From contig JAIXMF010000179.1 in assembly GCA_025201365.1 (NCBI GenBank), positions 1 through 26,410 on the forward strand: a stretch of 26,410 nt of DNA, given 5' to 3'. A program made the translations under genes and the position numbers. The notes under the pieces are model-generated. The model was not told the origin of the DNA. It made no database searches and saw only the letters and a program-made list of their open reading frames with translations. Positions 10,681-23,049 of this stretch are shown piece after piece; the first letter of the stretch is position 1, and each line of letters opens with the position of its first letter. This DNA is from Syncephalis plumigaleata (lineage: Eukaryota; Zoopagomycota; Zoopagomycetes; Zoopagales; Piptocephalidaceae).

Positions 10681-13165
10681 ATGTTTTCCTGGCAACAAAA
10701 GAAGCTGCCGCAACGACAACGCGAGCCGTGTCTGGCTCCAACTCGTCGTATGCGATTCAAGATCTCGCTCTTGTCGACAATGAGCATACTCAAGAAGAAG
10801 CCGGTGACAGCCATGCGACACACGCTACAAACATTAAAGGACGGTGTGGCTAGTCTGCCCACTGCAATGAAATCATCATCATCTACTCCGGTGCAACAAT
10901 CGATCAAGCAGTCATGCACATTGTCTCATACCATCAAGACACCTGCTCATGATGACGTGCTAGCCATGCAAGCATCAATCGACTCCTCTACTCCCATTGC
11001 AACTGCCGACACATCCATCGATGGTCAAGCAAACAACATTGTCGAGCTGCCTCCTCCATTCTCTTCTTCATCAGTGCCATTGACACCAACAGCGCAGCGA
11101 CAATCAACATCACCCAAACTACAGTCTGCTTTCTGCACACCAACCAAGAGCAATAAGAAGCGGCTGTCTGCTGATGATGCGATCATTGATCAGCTGACTT
11201 CTCCTGTCTTCAACAATACTTGTATCACATCATCATCAGCATCATCATCATCAAGTCCTGGCATGCTGATGTGGCCATTCGATGAGACATCATCCAATAC
11301 TAAGGAGCAGATGAGCAAGAAGCAGGCTGTCGATGCAACTTCATCAAGTCCTCTACTCGTATCTTCACCCACTATGAAGACACAAGCCACATTAGATCTA
11401 CTTGAATTGCCATTTTTTAATGAGGCATCTCCTATTATTGCTAAGCAGCAAGATAGTAAGAAGTCAGCAAGTAACGAACCCTCTCCTTCTTCTATCAGCA
11501 ACGAGGAACAGACCAACAAAGCATTGTCTCCTATCCGATGCACATTACCATCTCCTGATATCGGTAATACGACATCAAATGTTCAACTTCCATCATCGCC
11601 AACACCTGCATTGCAACATTCAGCGAATGCATCTGCACTATGGATTGCCAATGATGAGTGCACAAAGACGTCGACATCTAGCAAGTCTAAACTCCTGTCC
11701 TTCTCTAATAAGAAGAGCAATATGATGTCGAATCCTCGTACACCATTGTCACCACTCGCACTTGCCAATAATACCAAGAAGCAATCTGTCACTGATGCAT
11801 TGGTATCAAGCAAGACTCCTCCACCAACTAGTGTCAAATCAACATCGACATCGACATTTAAGCATGCTTCATTGGCCAACAAGTCAAATGTACCTGCAAA
11901 GAACACATTCAAGGCACCAGCACCCATATCAAAACGTAAACGAAATGGGAATAGTTCGAATGATAGTAGTAAGGTATGTATTAATACTCTTCTTCTTCAT
12001 GCTATTGTCACAGCTAGTTATTAATCATAGTTCTATTAGATATCACCGACCTATAACATCGAGAATTACTTCATCAAGAGTAAAGCAGCCTCAATCAATG
12101 AAGGAACGACTAAGAAGAAGGAGAACACGGCTACCACTACTACTACTACTACTACTACGACTACTTCCTCATTAGCCAGTTCATTGCAAAGGACCGCATT
12201 CCACTCTACACCATCATTGTTCTGCTCAGCCACATCTGAATCGACAACGAAAAAGGATGCCGATGGTTTCTGCCGTCCACCCAGCATCAAGCGTAAGCGT
12301 AGCGGCATCGAGAACAATGCTCAATCCTGTTCATTCTTGAAGCGTAAGGTGCTGCCATTAGCAACTCGCTCGCACACCATGCCAAATCCATCAACATCCA
12401 ATGACAGTGACGATGATGTATTCCTATCAGCATCAGCATCAGCATCAGCATCACCGCAACAACGACAACGACGAGATACACGACGATTAAGCTCACCTCA
12501 ACTGGGACTGAATGAGCAAGTGATGCGAAAACGCACTCGTGTCTCTGTGCATACCAATGGTGGCATCCACAAGCCTCGTTATGCTGAGCGTTCCTTGAGC
12601 GAGTCAGCAGTGAATCACATCGGTGCTTGTCATAGCAGTGCACCACACACACCACCTTCTACTCGACGCTGTTCATCGCCATCCAATGCCATCGAATCTA
12701 CGGAGAGTGTTGCTGAACCGCAAGAACAGTCGTCGTCCACCACCTCACAAACGATCGTTCATGGATCCGATTCATTCATGTCGCCCATGTCGCGTCGTAT
12801 CATTGCTGCAGCTGGCATGCGTCGATTTGGCGAGACCATGCCGATGGACATGCTCAAATCCAACCTGGTTAATGTAAGTATGATGCAATCTATGATTCTA
12901 GTTCATGTGCTCATTCCTGTTCCATTAGCCATTCCTTTAAACCTTACTCCAATCATAGGACTGTCATCAGCATCAATGTATACTTGTCTCTGCTATTCGC
13001 AAGACTGGCTCTCACCATTGTGAGGGACGGGCTAGCATTTTAGTAGTGGCACAACTGTCGACTACATTGATCAAGGAATGCAGATATGCCTCCAACAATA
13101 TGGATACTTTATTCTATTACGATGTAGACAGCAATCATACAAAGCGGGACCAATTCTTGTTATAA
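10681..13165 (+). CDS. Ser/Thr-rich, probably nuclear protein of unknown function
   Basis: Exons 10681-11973, 12040-12873 and 12959-13165 join to 777 aa. I do not recognise the family. The product is low complexity, with many SP/TP sites (for example RTPLSPLAL, HTPPSTRR), which suggests proline-directed (CDK/MAPK) phosphorylation. It has two basic clusters that fit nuclear import (KRKR at 418-421 and IKRKRSG in exon 2), a KEN sequence at 458-460 that could act as an APC/C degron, and an aromatic patch YNIENYFIK at the start of exon 2. The first intron is supported because splicing removes a frame change and joins two long open frames. The third exon (68 codons) is less sure: reading through from exon 2 gives a different tail ending at 13023. 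A (ACT)n tract encodes a Thr run, and a CAGCAT-type run encodes a Ser-Ala repeat. Confidence 0.5.
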
Positions 13166-13706
13166 TAAGAAACGGGCTAGCTATCGTAGATTGTTGCGAC
13201 AATCATTTAGTAATTAGAAACAGTATTTGTATTGTGTTGTCGCCTCATCAACCATCATCAACCTTGTATACATTTGTAATCTTTTCTTGTATGCATATTA
13301 ATGTTATACCGTAGTTTCTTTCCATCAGTTACTTTCCGTTACCCTAATCACTCACCTATTTCAAGCATGTACTTGCTAATGTTCACTACTTTAATACATG
13401 CTGCTATTATTGCTTATCATTCTAGATGAGCAGCCGTATCGTCTATCTGTTTCAACCCTTTATTCTTATTCCCTAATAAATGACAATAGAATAGAACAAA
13501 GAACATTATAACACGCAATATACTTGAATATAATATATAGATAGAAGGATAGTAGAGGTAAGTCACAATAGAATACACAAATTGTATAGTGAAATGTAAT
13601 TAGAATGCTTAATTTGGTAGCAATTATTCGCTTTTCTTTTTTAACCTTCTGCTTAGTTGTTTATCTCAATATTTCTATATCGCACTTTCCCTGTCATTAT
13701 ACCAAT
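13166..13706. other. Intergenic stretch
   Basis: AT-rich, with an AATAAA-like end signal near 13476 (CCTAATAAATG). The open frame that begins at 13605 is taken as upstream of the real start at 13707. Nothing else is recognised. Confidence 0.4.
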
Positions 13707-15230
13707 ATGTATCCCAGTAAATATGGCTCTTCAAGACAGTATGACAAGAGAGACCGGATTGGCTATTCCCGTCGTAGGATAAATAGACGTTTTAATGAGA
13801 GAAATGTCCATAGCAACAATCGTAACTGCTCTGATGAGGAGACAAAGTCGAGTACAAATCTGTACGAACCAGCAGTACAAATCATGAATACTACTATTAT
13901 AATTGATTCCTCGGATGAAGAGAATGCCACTGCTACTGATATGAGTATGGAATACGATTTCAATACCGCATACAAGTCTAGCAAGGCTCGTGGAAAGATG
14001 CCATATTATGGTGATAACAAACCAAACGTCATTAACTTGGTAGGCGCATCGTCTTCTATTTCACCCACTTATTCTATAATCGACCTGGATACATCGCCAC
14101 ATAATCAGACACAGCGTATAAAATCTGTAGTACGTAAATCAGCCCATACGATTATTCATGATATTACCACCTCAACGCCACGGAAACCATCGTCGCCATT
14201 CTCGTCGTCTTCATTCTCTTCATCATCCATTAGATCTCCTCAACGTTCAGCCACTCGGAATATATTCAATAGAGCATTGGCAGATGTGTTTAAATCGAGG
14301 AATGCCGAGGAGCATGTCATCAACCTGGTAAATGATAGTCCAGCAAGCAGTGTCTTACTAGATCGTTTGAGGGCATCGCATTCTAGAGCTCAGCCACCAG
14401 GACAACGTTTACCAAGGGAAATTGTAACGTTGATCATTGCTTTCATGTCGCCGAATAAGAGTGAATGTCTAGCATTACGCGGTGTATCCTGCATATTCTA
14501 CGATGCTCTAACCATGTGGCAGGCCGATGAGGTAAGGCGCCTATTTGAAGAGCGTTACGGACCAGAGACACCACCTAGTGATTTAACATGGGCAACAGAT
14601 GGACAAGTACTAGAACAACATATCAGCTGTAATCGTATACTAGAGAAACCATATGTTGATCCAAAGGATCGAATAGGTGTCTCGACATTCCACCGTTGGA
14701 TTACATTGGCTGCACCACGACCCAAACTGTCTGCCTGTTTACGTTGTGGTCGTTTAGACGACACGCTCATCATACGAGATGGAGCGAATCTTGGTCGATT
14801 CTGCGTACAATGCTGGGATACTGCCGATTACTGGTTACGTTGGCGTATTTGTCACTGGGTGAGATTGCTCGATGATCTAGTGGAATTCCGTCAAAGCTGG
14901 TTCGTAGCGTTAACCGATCTCGAATGGCTGAATAACGTGCCATGCTACCCTGCTTACGACGATAATGGTAAAATACGATACGCCGTGCCGTTCAATCACT
15001 TTTGTCGACTTGTAGAGCAATGGACGGATTGTCCACCTTATACATTAGAGTTGCAACCGAATGGTCGATGGGAATCTGTCACCATGAGTCTTGCACAACT
15101 GGATAGACTAAGCGCTATGGAAGGTGCGCATAATAACTCGGAAGCATTACCACTACCACCGGGATTCATGCCACATCTCACCGAGGACACAGAGGGTACA
15201 TCAGCTGCTGAACCGATTATTCTAACGTAA
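13707..15230 (+). CDS. F-box-like, zinc-site protein with several SUMO-interaction-like motifs
   Basis: Single exon, 507 aa from the ATG at 13707 (an in-frame ATG at 13605 would add 34 hydrophobic residues and looks like leader). The N-terminus is basic and Arg/Ser-rich. Residues 60-215 hold four hydrophobic cores of the SUMO-interaction type: TTIIIDSSDEE (about 61-71), VINLV (about 108), SIIDLD (about 123) and VINLVND (about 204). An F-box-like helix follows at about 234 (LPREIVTLIIAFMS ... LALRGVSCIFYDAL). A Cys4 site C344-x2-C347-x18-C366-x2-C369 resembles a zinc ribbon. The last 130 residues are Trp-rich and folded-looking. An F-box would link it to an SCF (Skp1-cullin) ubiquitin ligase and the SIMs to sumoylated targets; both are inferences. 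AATAAA at 15371-15376 is a likely poly(A) signal. Confidence 0.65.
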   Translation: MYPSKYGSSRQYDKRDRIGYSRRRINRRFNERNVHSNNRNCSDEETKSSTNLYEPAVQIMNTTIIIDSSDEENATATDMSMEYDFNTAYKSSKARGKMPYYGDNKPNVINLVGASSSISPTYSIIDLDTSPHNQTQRIKSVVRKSAHTIIHDITTSTPRKPSSPFSSSSFSSSSIRSPQRSATRNIFNRALADVFKSRNAEEHVINLVNDSPASSVLLDRLRASHSRAQPPGQRLPREIVTLIIAFMSPNKSECLALRGVSCIFYDALTMWQADEVRRLFEERYGPETPPSDLTWATDGQVLEQHISCNRILEKPYVDPKDRIGVSTFHRWITLAAPRPKLSACLRCGRLDDTLIIRDGANLGRFCVQCWDTADYWLRWRICHWVRLLDDLVEFRQSWFVALTDLEWLNNVPCYPAYDDNGKIRYAVPFNHFCRLVEQWTDCPPYTLELQPNGRWESVTMSLAQLDRLSAMEGAHNNSEALPLPPGFMPHLTEDTEGTSAAEPIILT

Positions 15231-16138
15231 TCACACAATGATTATAGAATGTATTGTAGCCCTTCTCTCTATCTATATCTATGATAATACTATATCTATA
15301 GTAGTTATCTATTGTTTGGATTGTATCATAATATCTATATCTGTTGTATGTGCGTGTGTGTGTGTTGGGTAATAAACAAGTGTTACATACAGGGTTTTTC
15401 CATCTCATTACTTGTTATTCGTTAACTCGACCACAGTCAATAAACAATGTGTATCAACACACACATATTATGAACACACAATGAACACAAGTATGCGCTC
15501 ATAGTTAGTCTCCTTAACCTTGTCGCAGACTACCTGTTTTCATTTGTACGAACACAATAAAACGACAGCAACAGCAACAACGACCACTTTTGCCTCTATT
15601 GAAACCTTTTTGTTCTTTTATATTAACCTATGTTTTCAGACAAATAGCCACTTGTACTGCTTTATTCTATGTTAAGCGGTGCTTCCTCCACTCTTTCTCT
15701 TACTTTAACTTTTGTCTTCTTTCTTTTCCTTCTGTTTCTATATACATTCTGGCAGGTGAAAGTCGCTGTGCGATTCATTTCCTTATTCATTCTTCATATT
15801 CTTGGCACTACTGCATTCGCAACAATATCAAGCACCGTCAGCTATTATTGTCACTAGTAGTGTTACACTCGTATTCGCACCCAGTCCAGTCTAACCATTA
15901 TCAATTGATAATATTACTCTTATTACTCTTATTTCTATTACTCTTATTATTATAACTGAGCATTATATGAACATTATTATTTCGCATAAGTTAATTATTA
16001 TCGGTGTTGAGGCGGCGTCTAAAAATCGTTTGGTAGCCTGTTTTTCTCCCCATTGGAGGGTAGACTTAAATACTGATACATTATCGTTTGGGAAATCATC
16101 ATATCACCGCAAGTTGCAACTGCGTAAACGGTATCATC
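15231..16138. other. Intergenic: 3' UTR of the F-box gene and upstream region of the Sec7 gene
   Basis: AATAAA at 15371 follows a TG-rich tract (15349-15366). Long pyrimidine-rich segments at 15600-15760 and a (TTA/TTC)n tract at about 15905-15955 follow. The open frames here are compositionally odd and have no recognisable domain. Confidence 0.5.
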
Positions 16139-19100
16139 ATGGAACGTGTATCATCCGAAAACCTGACCATCCGCCCCCTAGCGAGCAGCAACGGCAATGG
16201 CAGCAATGGCAATATGAAATTGAATTCACAATATCGACATCGACGTCTTACTCAGGAGATGCGTATGCTAGCCGAAAAGGAAACAGCAGCTAGAAATGAA
16301 AAGACAGACATGCTACGCGAGGAGATTGCCAATGCCGCACGTACAAAGCAACTCTTAATGCAAAACGCCATGGAACGACGTCGACGACGATCAGAGAGGA
16401 AATTCAGCCGTACTATCTTGCTAGACTCCATTACGGACTCGACAATCATTAACGATACTCTAGCGGATGTCGATAGTAATACAAGTTCAGGAAGTGAGAC
16501 TATATCGATCATACTGGAGAGTGCCATCGGTACAAAGCAGGATGAAACATCGGTTGCGCATAGGCAACGAACGAATAGTACGGATAAAAGTACAACATTA
16601 TCACTTGTAGCCAAATTCGAGACGAAACATCATGTAGACGCGACAGTATCATCATCAAAGTCCATCATGAACAATAAGAAGATGCAACCATTGAGCAATG
16701 GTAAAATCACATCAACTACGAGTGATCAGCACGTATCGAATAGTCAAGTGGCATCAACATCCACGACAAAGAGAGCAGCGGTAGCTGGTGCGAAACAAGG
16801 TGTTGCACACTTGATTGCTCGGTATAACACGGTCAAGGATGATCAATCGACAACGGCATCCTATTGTAAAAACAATAAAACGAAGCAACAGCAACAACAG
16901 CAACAGCCATCTGTCGCCATTGTGTCAGAGAATACCGATACAAATACACCAGTTGACCAAGTGAAATCATCATCGATAGCGTCAAAATCCACACTCAAAT
17001 CATCTCTAGTCGATGACACTATACTTGAAATAACGGAACTTTTAGCTGAATTGAATACAACCACCGCGTCTACTGATATGATTGATGATGATACTGAATC
17101 GATTACATCGGTGCTAATCAATGATCATGTAAATAGTCCAGCAATATCGCCGACTAGTCAGGTAGAAGATTCAGGGATTGCGTCGTCATTGGATCCAACG
17201 AGAATATCGGTCGAGCTAGATATGGAGGATAGTATTGAAGTGGACACACTACTAGATTCTTACTTCGACGGCAATGACACGGCATCACCTTCCAATGTCA
17301 TCGATAATGCTGAATTAAGTGAAATACTCGAGGATCAACATACTAGTAGTATATTAGAATCAGTTTTGGATGATAATAGTGATGTATCGGTCAGTGGTAT
17401 GATTGAAGCGCAGGAATCGACCGTTTCCATTAATATACAACTACGGAAGGATAGCGATGCCATACGAATGATCAACGAGCTACGCATGCTAGAGGAGGCG
17501 GAAGAGCAGCTACGTCAAAGTGATCTAGTAACGGAGCAACTATTGGCAACAGCACGAAAAGGATCGGTCGCCACCATTGAATCATTAAAATCACCGCGTG
17601 ATCCGATGTTACAGGACAATTCCATTATATCGCTTTCTTCGTATTATGATGCTGATCTTATACTGAACAACAGCAGCGTTGCCGTATATGATATTCGTAA
17701 ATCAATGAGATTAGAGTTTAATTCCAATGATGTCAATGGTTTATTACTTTCCGATAAAATGCCACATCCCTCCCGATTATCGTCCGATCAAAGTAACGAT
17801 CCATCGAGATCTAGTAATGGTAGTAATAGTAATAGTCGACTATACATGGTAGATCGCCACTTGCTAAATCATGCAGGTCGATTGAAAAGCGTGACACCCG
17901 TTACAGCGATCAAATCCGAACTCAATCTACTTGTTAACGATTTATTTCCTACATCGACCGTATCACCATCAACCGTTGTACCACCTCCTCGCTATCCTAC
18001 ATCGAGTTCATCTTCAGCACATACAGCGATATCTCCCTCCACTGCTTCGTTAGGCTCGTCTTTATCGACTACATCGACAATAGCATCTTCATCCGATATG
18101 ATGGTGATCGATACGCGTTCGGGTAGAACAAGAAAACCAGCATCCATACTCTCCCCACTCAGTGACAGTTCAATATCGGTGGCAAGTATGGCGGAGCATC
18201 GATCGTCTATCATCCATAATCGACATGAATCACCATCTGAACATGGTATAAATACAGCTACCGCGGTTACTTCATCTACCAAATATGAATCGAACATATC
18301 AATGAGCAATGCAACTGCAACGGAAAGTAACAATCCGATAGCATTGATGAATGATATTCCAGCAATTCCTCTACGCTCTGCGCCTACAATCATTACTGTG
18401 TCGGCACCATTAGTACCGTCAGAAGAAAGGATTCCCGACAAGACACTTGCTATAATTGATCCAAATGCGAAACCATTTGCTTCACTTGATCTTCAGGATA
18501 CAAATCGGCAATTACCTCGTAAGTACTATTATTGTATGTCCACATATACATGTATATTTATTATTATTATTATTATTATCCAACAATGTAACATTAGCTA
18601 CTAACACTAAAACTGAGGAAGGTCTCACTAGTCCTCGTAAAGGTATGGCAGCTGCTTCTCGTGCCGAGTCACGTAGACAACGACGCAAAAGCGGTGTAGC
18701 CGGTACACCAGATGGTAGATGGTCAGCACGTAGTTCTCGTGGTCAGAAATCAGACACAGCACAACCTGCCAGTAGCGATAATAATCATTTGGATGATAGT
18801 CAACCGGACACTTATGTTGCCGAGGAATTCCGTCAAATACTTGGACAGCATCTATCCAATATATTGACAGAGGAATTAACCGATACAAATGCATTAGAGA
18901 TTGATAATGGTGGATCTAGTAGTACACTGCCAAATCCACATCCATCATCATTGTCTGATAGTGATGCGGCCATTCGCATTGTAGCAGTTCAAGGGCAAAA
19001 GGCGCGCATCATCTTCAACGAGAAGCCAGCCCCTCCACGGGGACAACGTCCGATCATCACTAAATCTCGTGGATCACCATTATCGAACGATAATCCAGCA

Positions 19101-22100
19101 CCTAGGATACAGCCAACCTTCTCGACGACTAGTCCCCTTCATCGACAATCTAAGCATACGATTGCACCGCATCTATTCAGTACTGCACCACCGAGACATT
19201 CACGTTCATCGTCATTTCCATCGATGGATCTTTGCTCCGTCACTATGGATTCCGCAATATCGACATCGTCTCCTGGTGCGACAACACCAAGTACTCCTTC
19301 CGCTTTACGCCCACGTAACATGCCTGCTCACAAGCAGCTGCACAGAAAGTCATCAAGTTTATCGATGAGCCATATACAGTATACGAATGGTGCAGTAAAT
19401 AACGCAATATTCCAAAGAGAGCAGCATTCTTTATTGGCAAAATCAAATGCTATAAGAAACAATATCAATACAGCGTCCACAATGCAGGCGGAATCATTGG
19501 TAAATGGCATCAACAATACTGGCAAGGCTAGTGCTGTATCCTCGACTATTACTGATGCAAATAGTACAAAGACAAACACCGCTGTGTTACACACTCGAGC
19601 ACCATCCGAGTCTACTATTGCAAAATCAATTCCTATTAGCCATCAGCGATCTCACTCTCAGCCGATTATTCATAGTATTAATCATACTGAACGTATTGCA
19701 TCACCAGTACATCGTAGTAGCAGTAGCAATAATACTACTGCACAACCAGCATTATTGCAAAAGAGTAATATCACCCTGCCCACGAATAGAGTATCTGCTA
19801 CTACTACTACTACTAGTGATAAACCACAGACTTCTTGGGAGAATCTACCACCGTGGAATCAACTTTATTGGAGTAGTAATAATGGTAGTAACAATGATGA
19901 TAGTGATGCAGATGCAAGTAATCGCACTATTTCCGATACAGCATCTACTAGTAAGCAACAGCGACAACAACAACGGCAGCGGCAACATAGTATAGAACAG
20001 CAATTGAAAGATGATTCAATACCAATGACATCGTCAATGAATACAATGCTTGAAACTGCCTCTAGTCCATCGACATCCCCATCGCTGACTAGTAATCCTT
20101 TACAAGCGATGCGTCGTCAACCATCGACAAGAGCGAAAGCATTAGCGGAATCATTGAGTGTTGGCGCCAGAACGAATTCATTAGCAGGAACAACAGCAAC
20201 ATCAATTGTCGAGACAAACAAGTCGACCATTCATCGTCCAATTAATACGGCGTAAGTTAGCATGTCCTATGTTTATACACGTTCATTAGACTAACTATTA
20301 TTATTGTTATTGTTATTGTTATTGCTAGATCGCCAACTAGTGAAAATAGTCCATTGGTTATACTGACCACGTATTTGAAACATTTCGATTTCGCGGAAAC
20401 ATCCATAGATTTAGCATTACGGTAAGTAGTAATTGTGGAAAACATTATAACAACCTGCTAATAACGAATCATTAGAGCACTACTATTGGATATTCCATTA
20501 CCGCGCCAACCTGAAAAGATCGATTGTATTCTTGTTGCTTTCTCCAATCGTTTCTACGAATGTAATCCAGATATGTTCTCTTCTGTTGGTGGGTGATTTT
20601 ATTATTTTGTACTTTGTCTTTATTTCAGTTACTAATTATTCATTAGATGCGGTCTACTCTACTGGATTTGCCATGCTATTGCTACATGTGGATACGCATG
20701 GCATGGACGCACGACATATGATCACATTTGAGCAATTCGTCAATCAGGCCAATTCAATTGATAAAACTCGACCAGTAGCACAAGAACTACTAGAGGTACG
20801 TAGTAGTAAATACTACTATGTAGCAACACTCACTTACCATCATACATACACCCTTATAGATTCTTTATGATAACGTATTAACATTAAAGTTCTCGCATGC
20901 CAGTGAGCCGCATGGCAATTGCAATAGCACTAGCTGCAATGATAAACATCATCGTGCTACTGGTCATCATGGCAATGAAAATCACGGCAATCTATTGGGT
21001 CGTTTCCTAGGGCGTCATCGACAACATGGTACACAGGCGACGAAATCTCCTCAACGCTTTCTGCAACAGGTGATTACTATTGCAACAATGCTAAACGACA
21101 TCAATGACTAATCTATCATTTATAGACTAATAAGGCAAAGCTAGCCGCACAAATACGCGTACCTAGTGCACAACAGTACACGTACAAGCCAGGCAATCGA
21201 ACATGGCCAATGTCACAGGAATTACTAAAGAAACGTTGTACACTTCGTGTATCCGGTGTTAAACAAAGTCTAGCGTCAACCATCGGCAATCATCCGACCG
21301 AGTATTCACTTGCTTTAGCACCACATCATACTACGCAGTACGATGAGCATCATACATCTATCGTGGAATTGCTATGTAATCATCAAGACTTTGTATTTCG
21401 TAAGTTGGACCAGGTGGAAAATGGTCAACGCAGTGGACAACGATCATGGATTCCCTATTGGCTTATACTATGTGGTTCGCAATTGCTACTATTCACGGAG
21501 GTTGCATGGTTTCGCGACATGGAAATACGAGGTGGCACAGTAGTTAATGAGCAAGGAGTAACACATATGGTAAGGACCATTATCGATTTATACTAGCAAA
21601 TATCATTATTATAACTTTATACATCCACGTATGCTTTACTTTCCTTCACTCTAGTATCAAGGCACGGCGCTTCCACCCGCTGAGATCCATTCGTTAAAAG
21701 ATGCCATTTGTATTATTGATAGCACCTACACCAAGTACCCTTACACTATCCGTCTATGTCTAGCCGATGGTCAACAATGGCTGCTACGTACGAATGACGA
21801 GGAAGCCATGGCTCAATGGATGTTCCACATTAATCACGCTGCCGTGTATCGCTCCATCAAATTGGATCTAATACCACGATCGTGCAATGATAGAAACGAG
21901 CTGAGACTACGTCGTAATATCATTACTGGTCATCTAACAAGTATCGCATCTCGTCTGGCAACCGTCGAGGATAGAATCAACGCGGACACTCGTCTATTCC
22001 ATCAACTCTCTGTGAGCGTGCCAATTCGACGAAAGATCCGAGATCGTGCCATTGCAACTGGACGAGCACTTGATACTCGACTGCGAAAGACGTACATTGA

Positions 22101-22173
22101 ACAGCAACAACTGCAATGCTATCGGGAGATACTAAGCCTCGAGTGTAACTCTGTTATACTAGAATTAAAATAA
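16139..22173 (+). CDS. Large ARF guanine-nucleotide exchange factor, Sec7-PH (Syt1/Yel1/EFA6-like)
   Basis: Exons 16139-18518, 18598-20251, 20329-20421, 20476-20588, 20647-20795, 20860-21069, 21126-21569 and 21655-22173 join to 1,853 aa. The start is set at MERVSSENL; an ATG at 16088 is in frame but reads unlikely leader. Residues 20-110 contain a charged helix (probably coiled coil) ending in an Arg run. About 1,200 Ser/Thr/Asn-rich disordered residues follow. The Sec7 domain covers about 1,320-1,500: LKHFDFAETSIDLAL, KIDCILVAFSNRFYECNPDM, DAVYSTGFAMLLLHVDTHG and LLEILYDNV. A PH domain follows (WIPYWLILCGSQLLLF to EEAMAQWMFHINHAA), then a helical C-terminus. Sec7-PH proteins load GTP on Arf at Golgi or plasma membrane; long disordered N-termini are known in Syt1-type GEFs. 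Odd: Gln1387 at the catalytic Glu position (LPRQPEKID) and a His/Asn-rich insert after LYDNV. AATAAA at 22169 overlaps the stop. Confidence 0.85.
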
Positions 22174-22227
22174 ATATCCGTATATATACATCTACATATA
22201 AAGCATTAACTTCTTTTTAACTACTTT

Positions 22228-23049
22228 TTATTCATCTTTTGCATTGTCAAATAAAGATATTTTTCTTTCTAATTGTCGTATCTCCTCGTTTAACTGATCA
22301 ATCTCTTGTTGACATGCATCTATCATTATCATTAATGTTACTATTATACTAAAGAATATCACACAATTACCATCATCACGGTCTATAAACTTCTGATAAG
22401 CTCTAGCATTCAATGCATCTAAATTGTATATACCAATTAGAACATAACCATACGGTTATTATTATTATTAACTGACCTCGAGCGCTTTTTACGGTTATTC
22501 TACGTAATAGTCGTTGTGGTTCTGCATTGATCGAATTGTACTCTTTCAGAAAACTAATATTATCCTCTAGTATGGCATTCTCACTGTAGCAATTAATAAG
22601 CACGTTGATAGTAGATCTGACTGTTCGCTTACCGTTGATACTTGTCTTGCTCCTGTTTAGTGACGTGTATTTCATGATTTATCTTCTGACCGAGGATATG
22701 TTGCTCACGAATAAGCAAGGCCGTGGCTAATACCTAGTAGTATAACATCAATACTCGCTAACCAATACTATACATATATGTCCATGTGCATATACCTTTT
22801 TAACGAGTTCGCCATTTTTACTCATCTTCTGTTTCTCTCTAAGTATCAAACTATGTTAATGAAAGCACTATCGACTAGTACTATTTACCATACGCTTGTA
22901 AATCCGTTATTTGTTGTTGTATTCGTATACATTCCTTTTCAAGTAGTTCACTACGTTGCTATTATACGTTATTATTATTACTAGCTTCTATCTAAGTAAA
23001 TACTTACACGCAAGTTGTCAGGATCAATAGAATGTGTGTTATAATCCAT
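22228..23049 (-). CDS. Small coiled-coil protein, seven short exons
   Basis: Minus-strand exons 23049-23008, 22958-22889, 22836-22796, 22733-22633, 22583-22477, 22418-22371 and 22319-22228 join to 166 aa with intact GT-AG junctions. The reading runs MDYNTHSIDPDNLR, then coiled-coil heptads (SELLEKECIRIQQQITDLQ), LATALLIREQHILGQKI, KQEQDKYQRENAILEDNISF and a second coil EIDQLNEEIRQLERKISLF before NAKDE and TAA. The helix is continuous apart from a middle linker (QRLLRRITVKSARDALNARAY). I do not recognise the family; the size and two coils would suit a subunit of a kinetochore, spindle-pole or vesicle-tether complex, but that is a guess. Six of the seven exons are under 108 nt, so gene finders could miss it. 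It converges on the Sec7 gene (54 bases between stops) and diverges from ELP4. Confidence 0.68.

Noticed and set aside
10674-12317. Long minus-strand open frames opposite the 777-aa protein
   Set aside because: They mirror Ser/Thr/Ala codon repeats of the plus-strand gene, giving Val/Asp/Leu-rich shadows.
13605-13706. N-terminal extension of the F-box-like protein, with a hydrophobic stretch like a signal anchor
   Set aside because: The next ATG at 13707 starts the charged Arg/Ser-rich body; a signal anchor does not fit SIM and F-box functions. It remains possible.
15590-15955. Leu/Phe-rich frames resembling membrane proteins
   Set aside because: They derive from pyrimidine-rich and TTA-repeat promoter DNA, with two overlapping frames equally hydrophobic and no splice support.
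16088-16138. Earlier ATG for the Sec7-PH protein
   Set aside because: It adds 17 residues of non-conserved-looking sequence; the ATG at 16139 begins a natural acidic/basic helix region.
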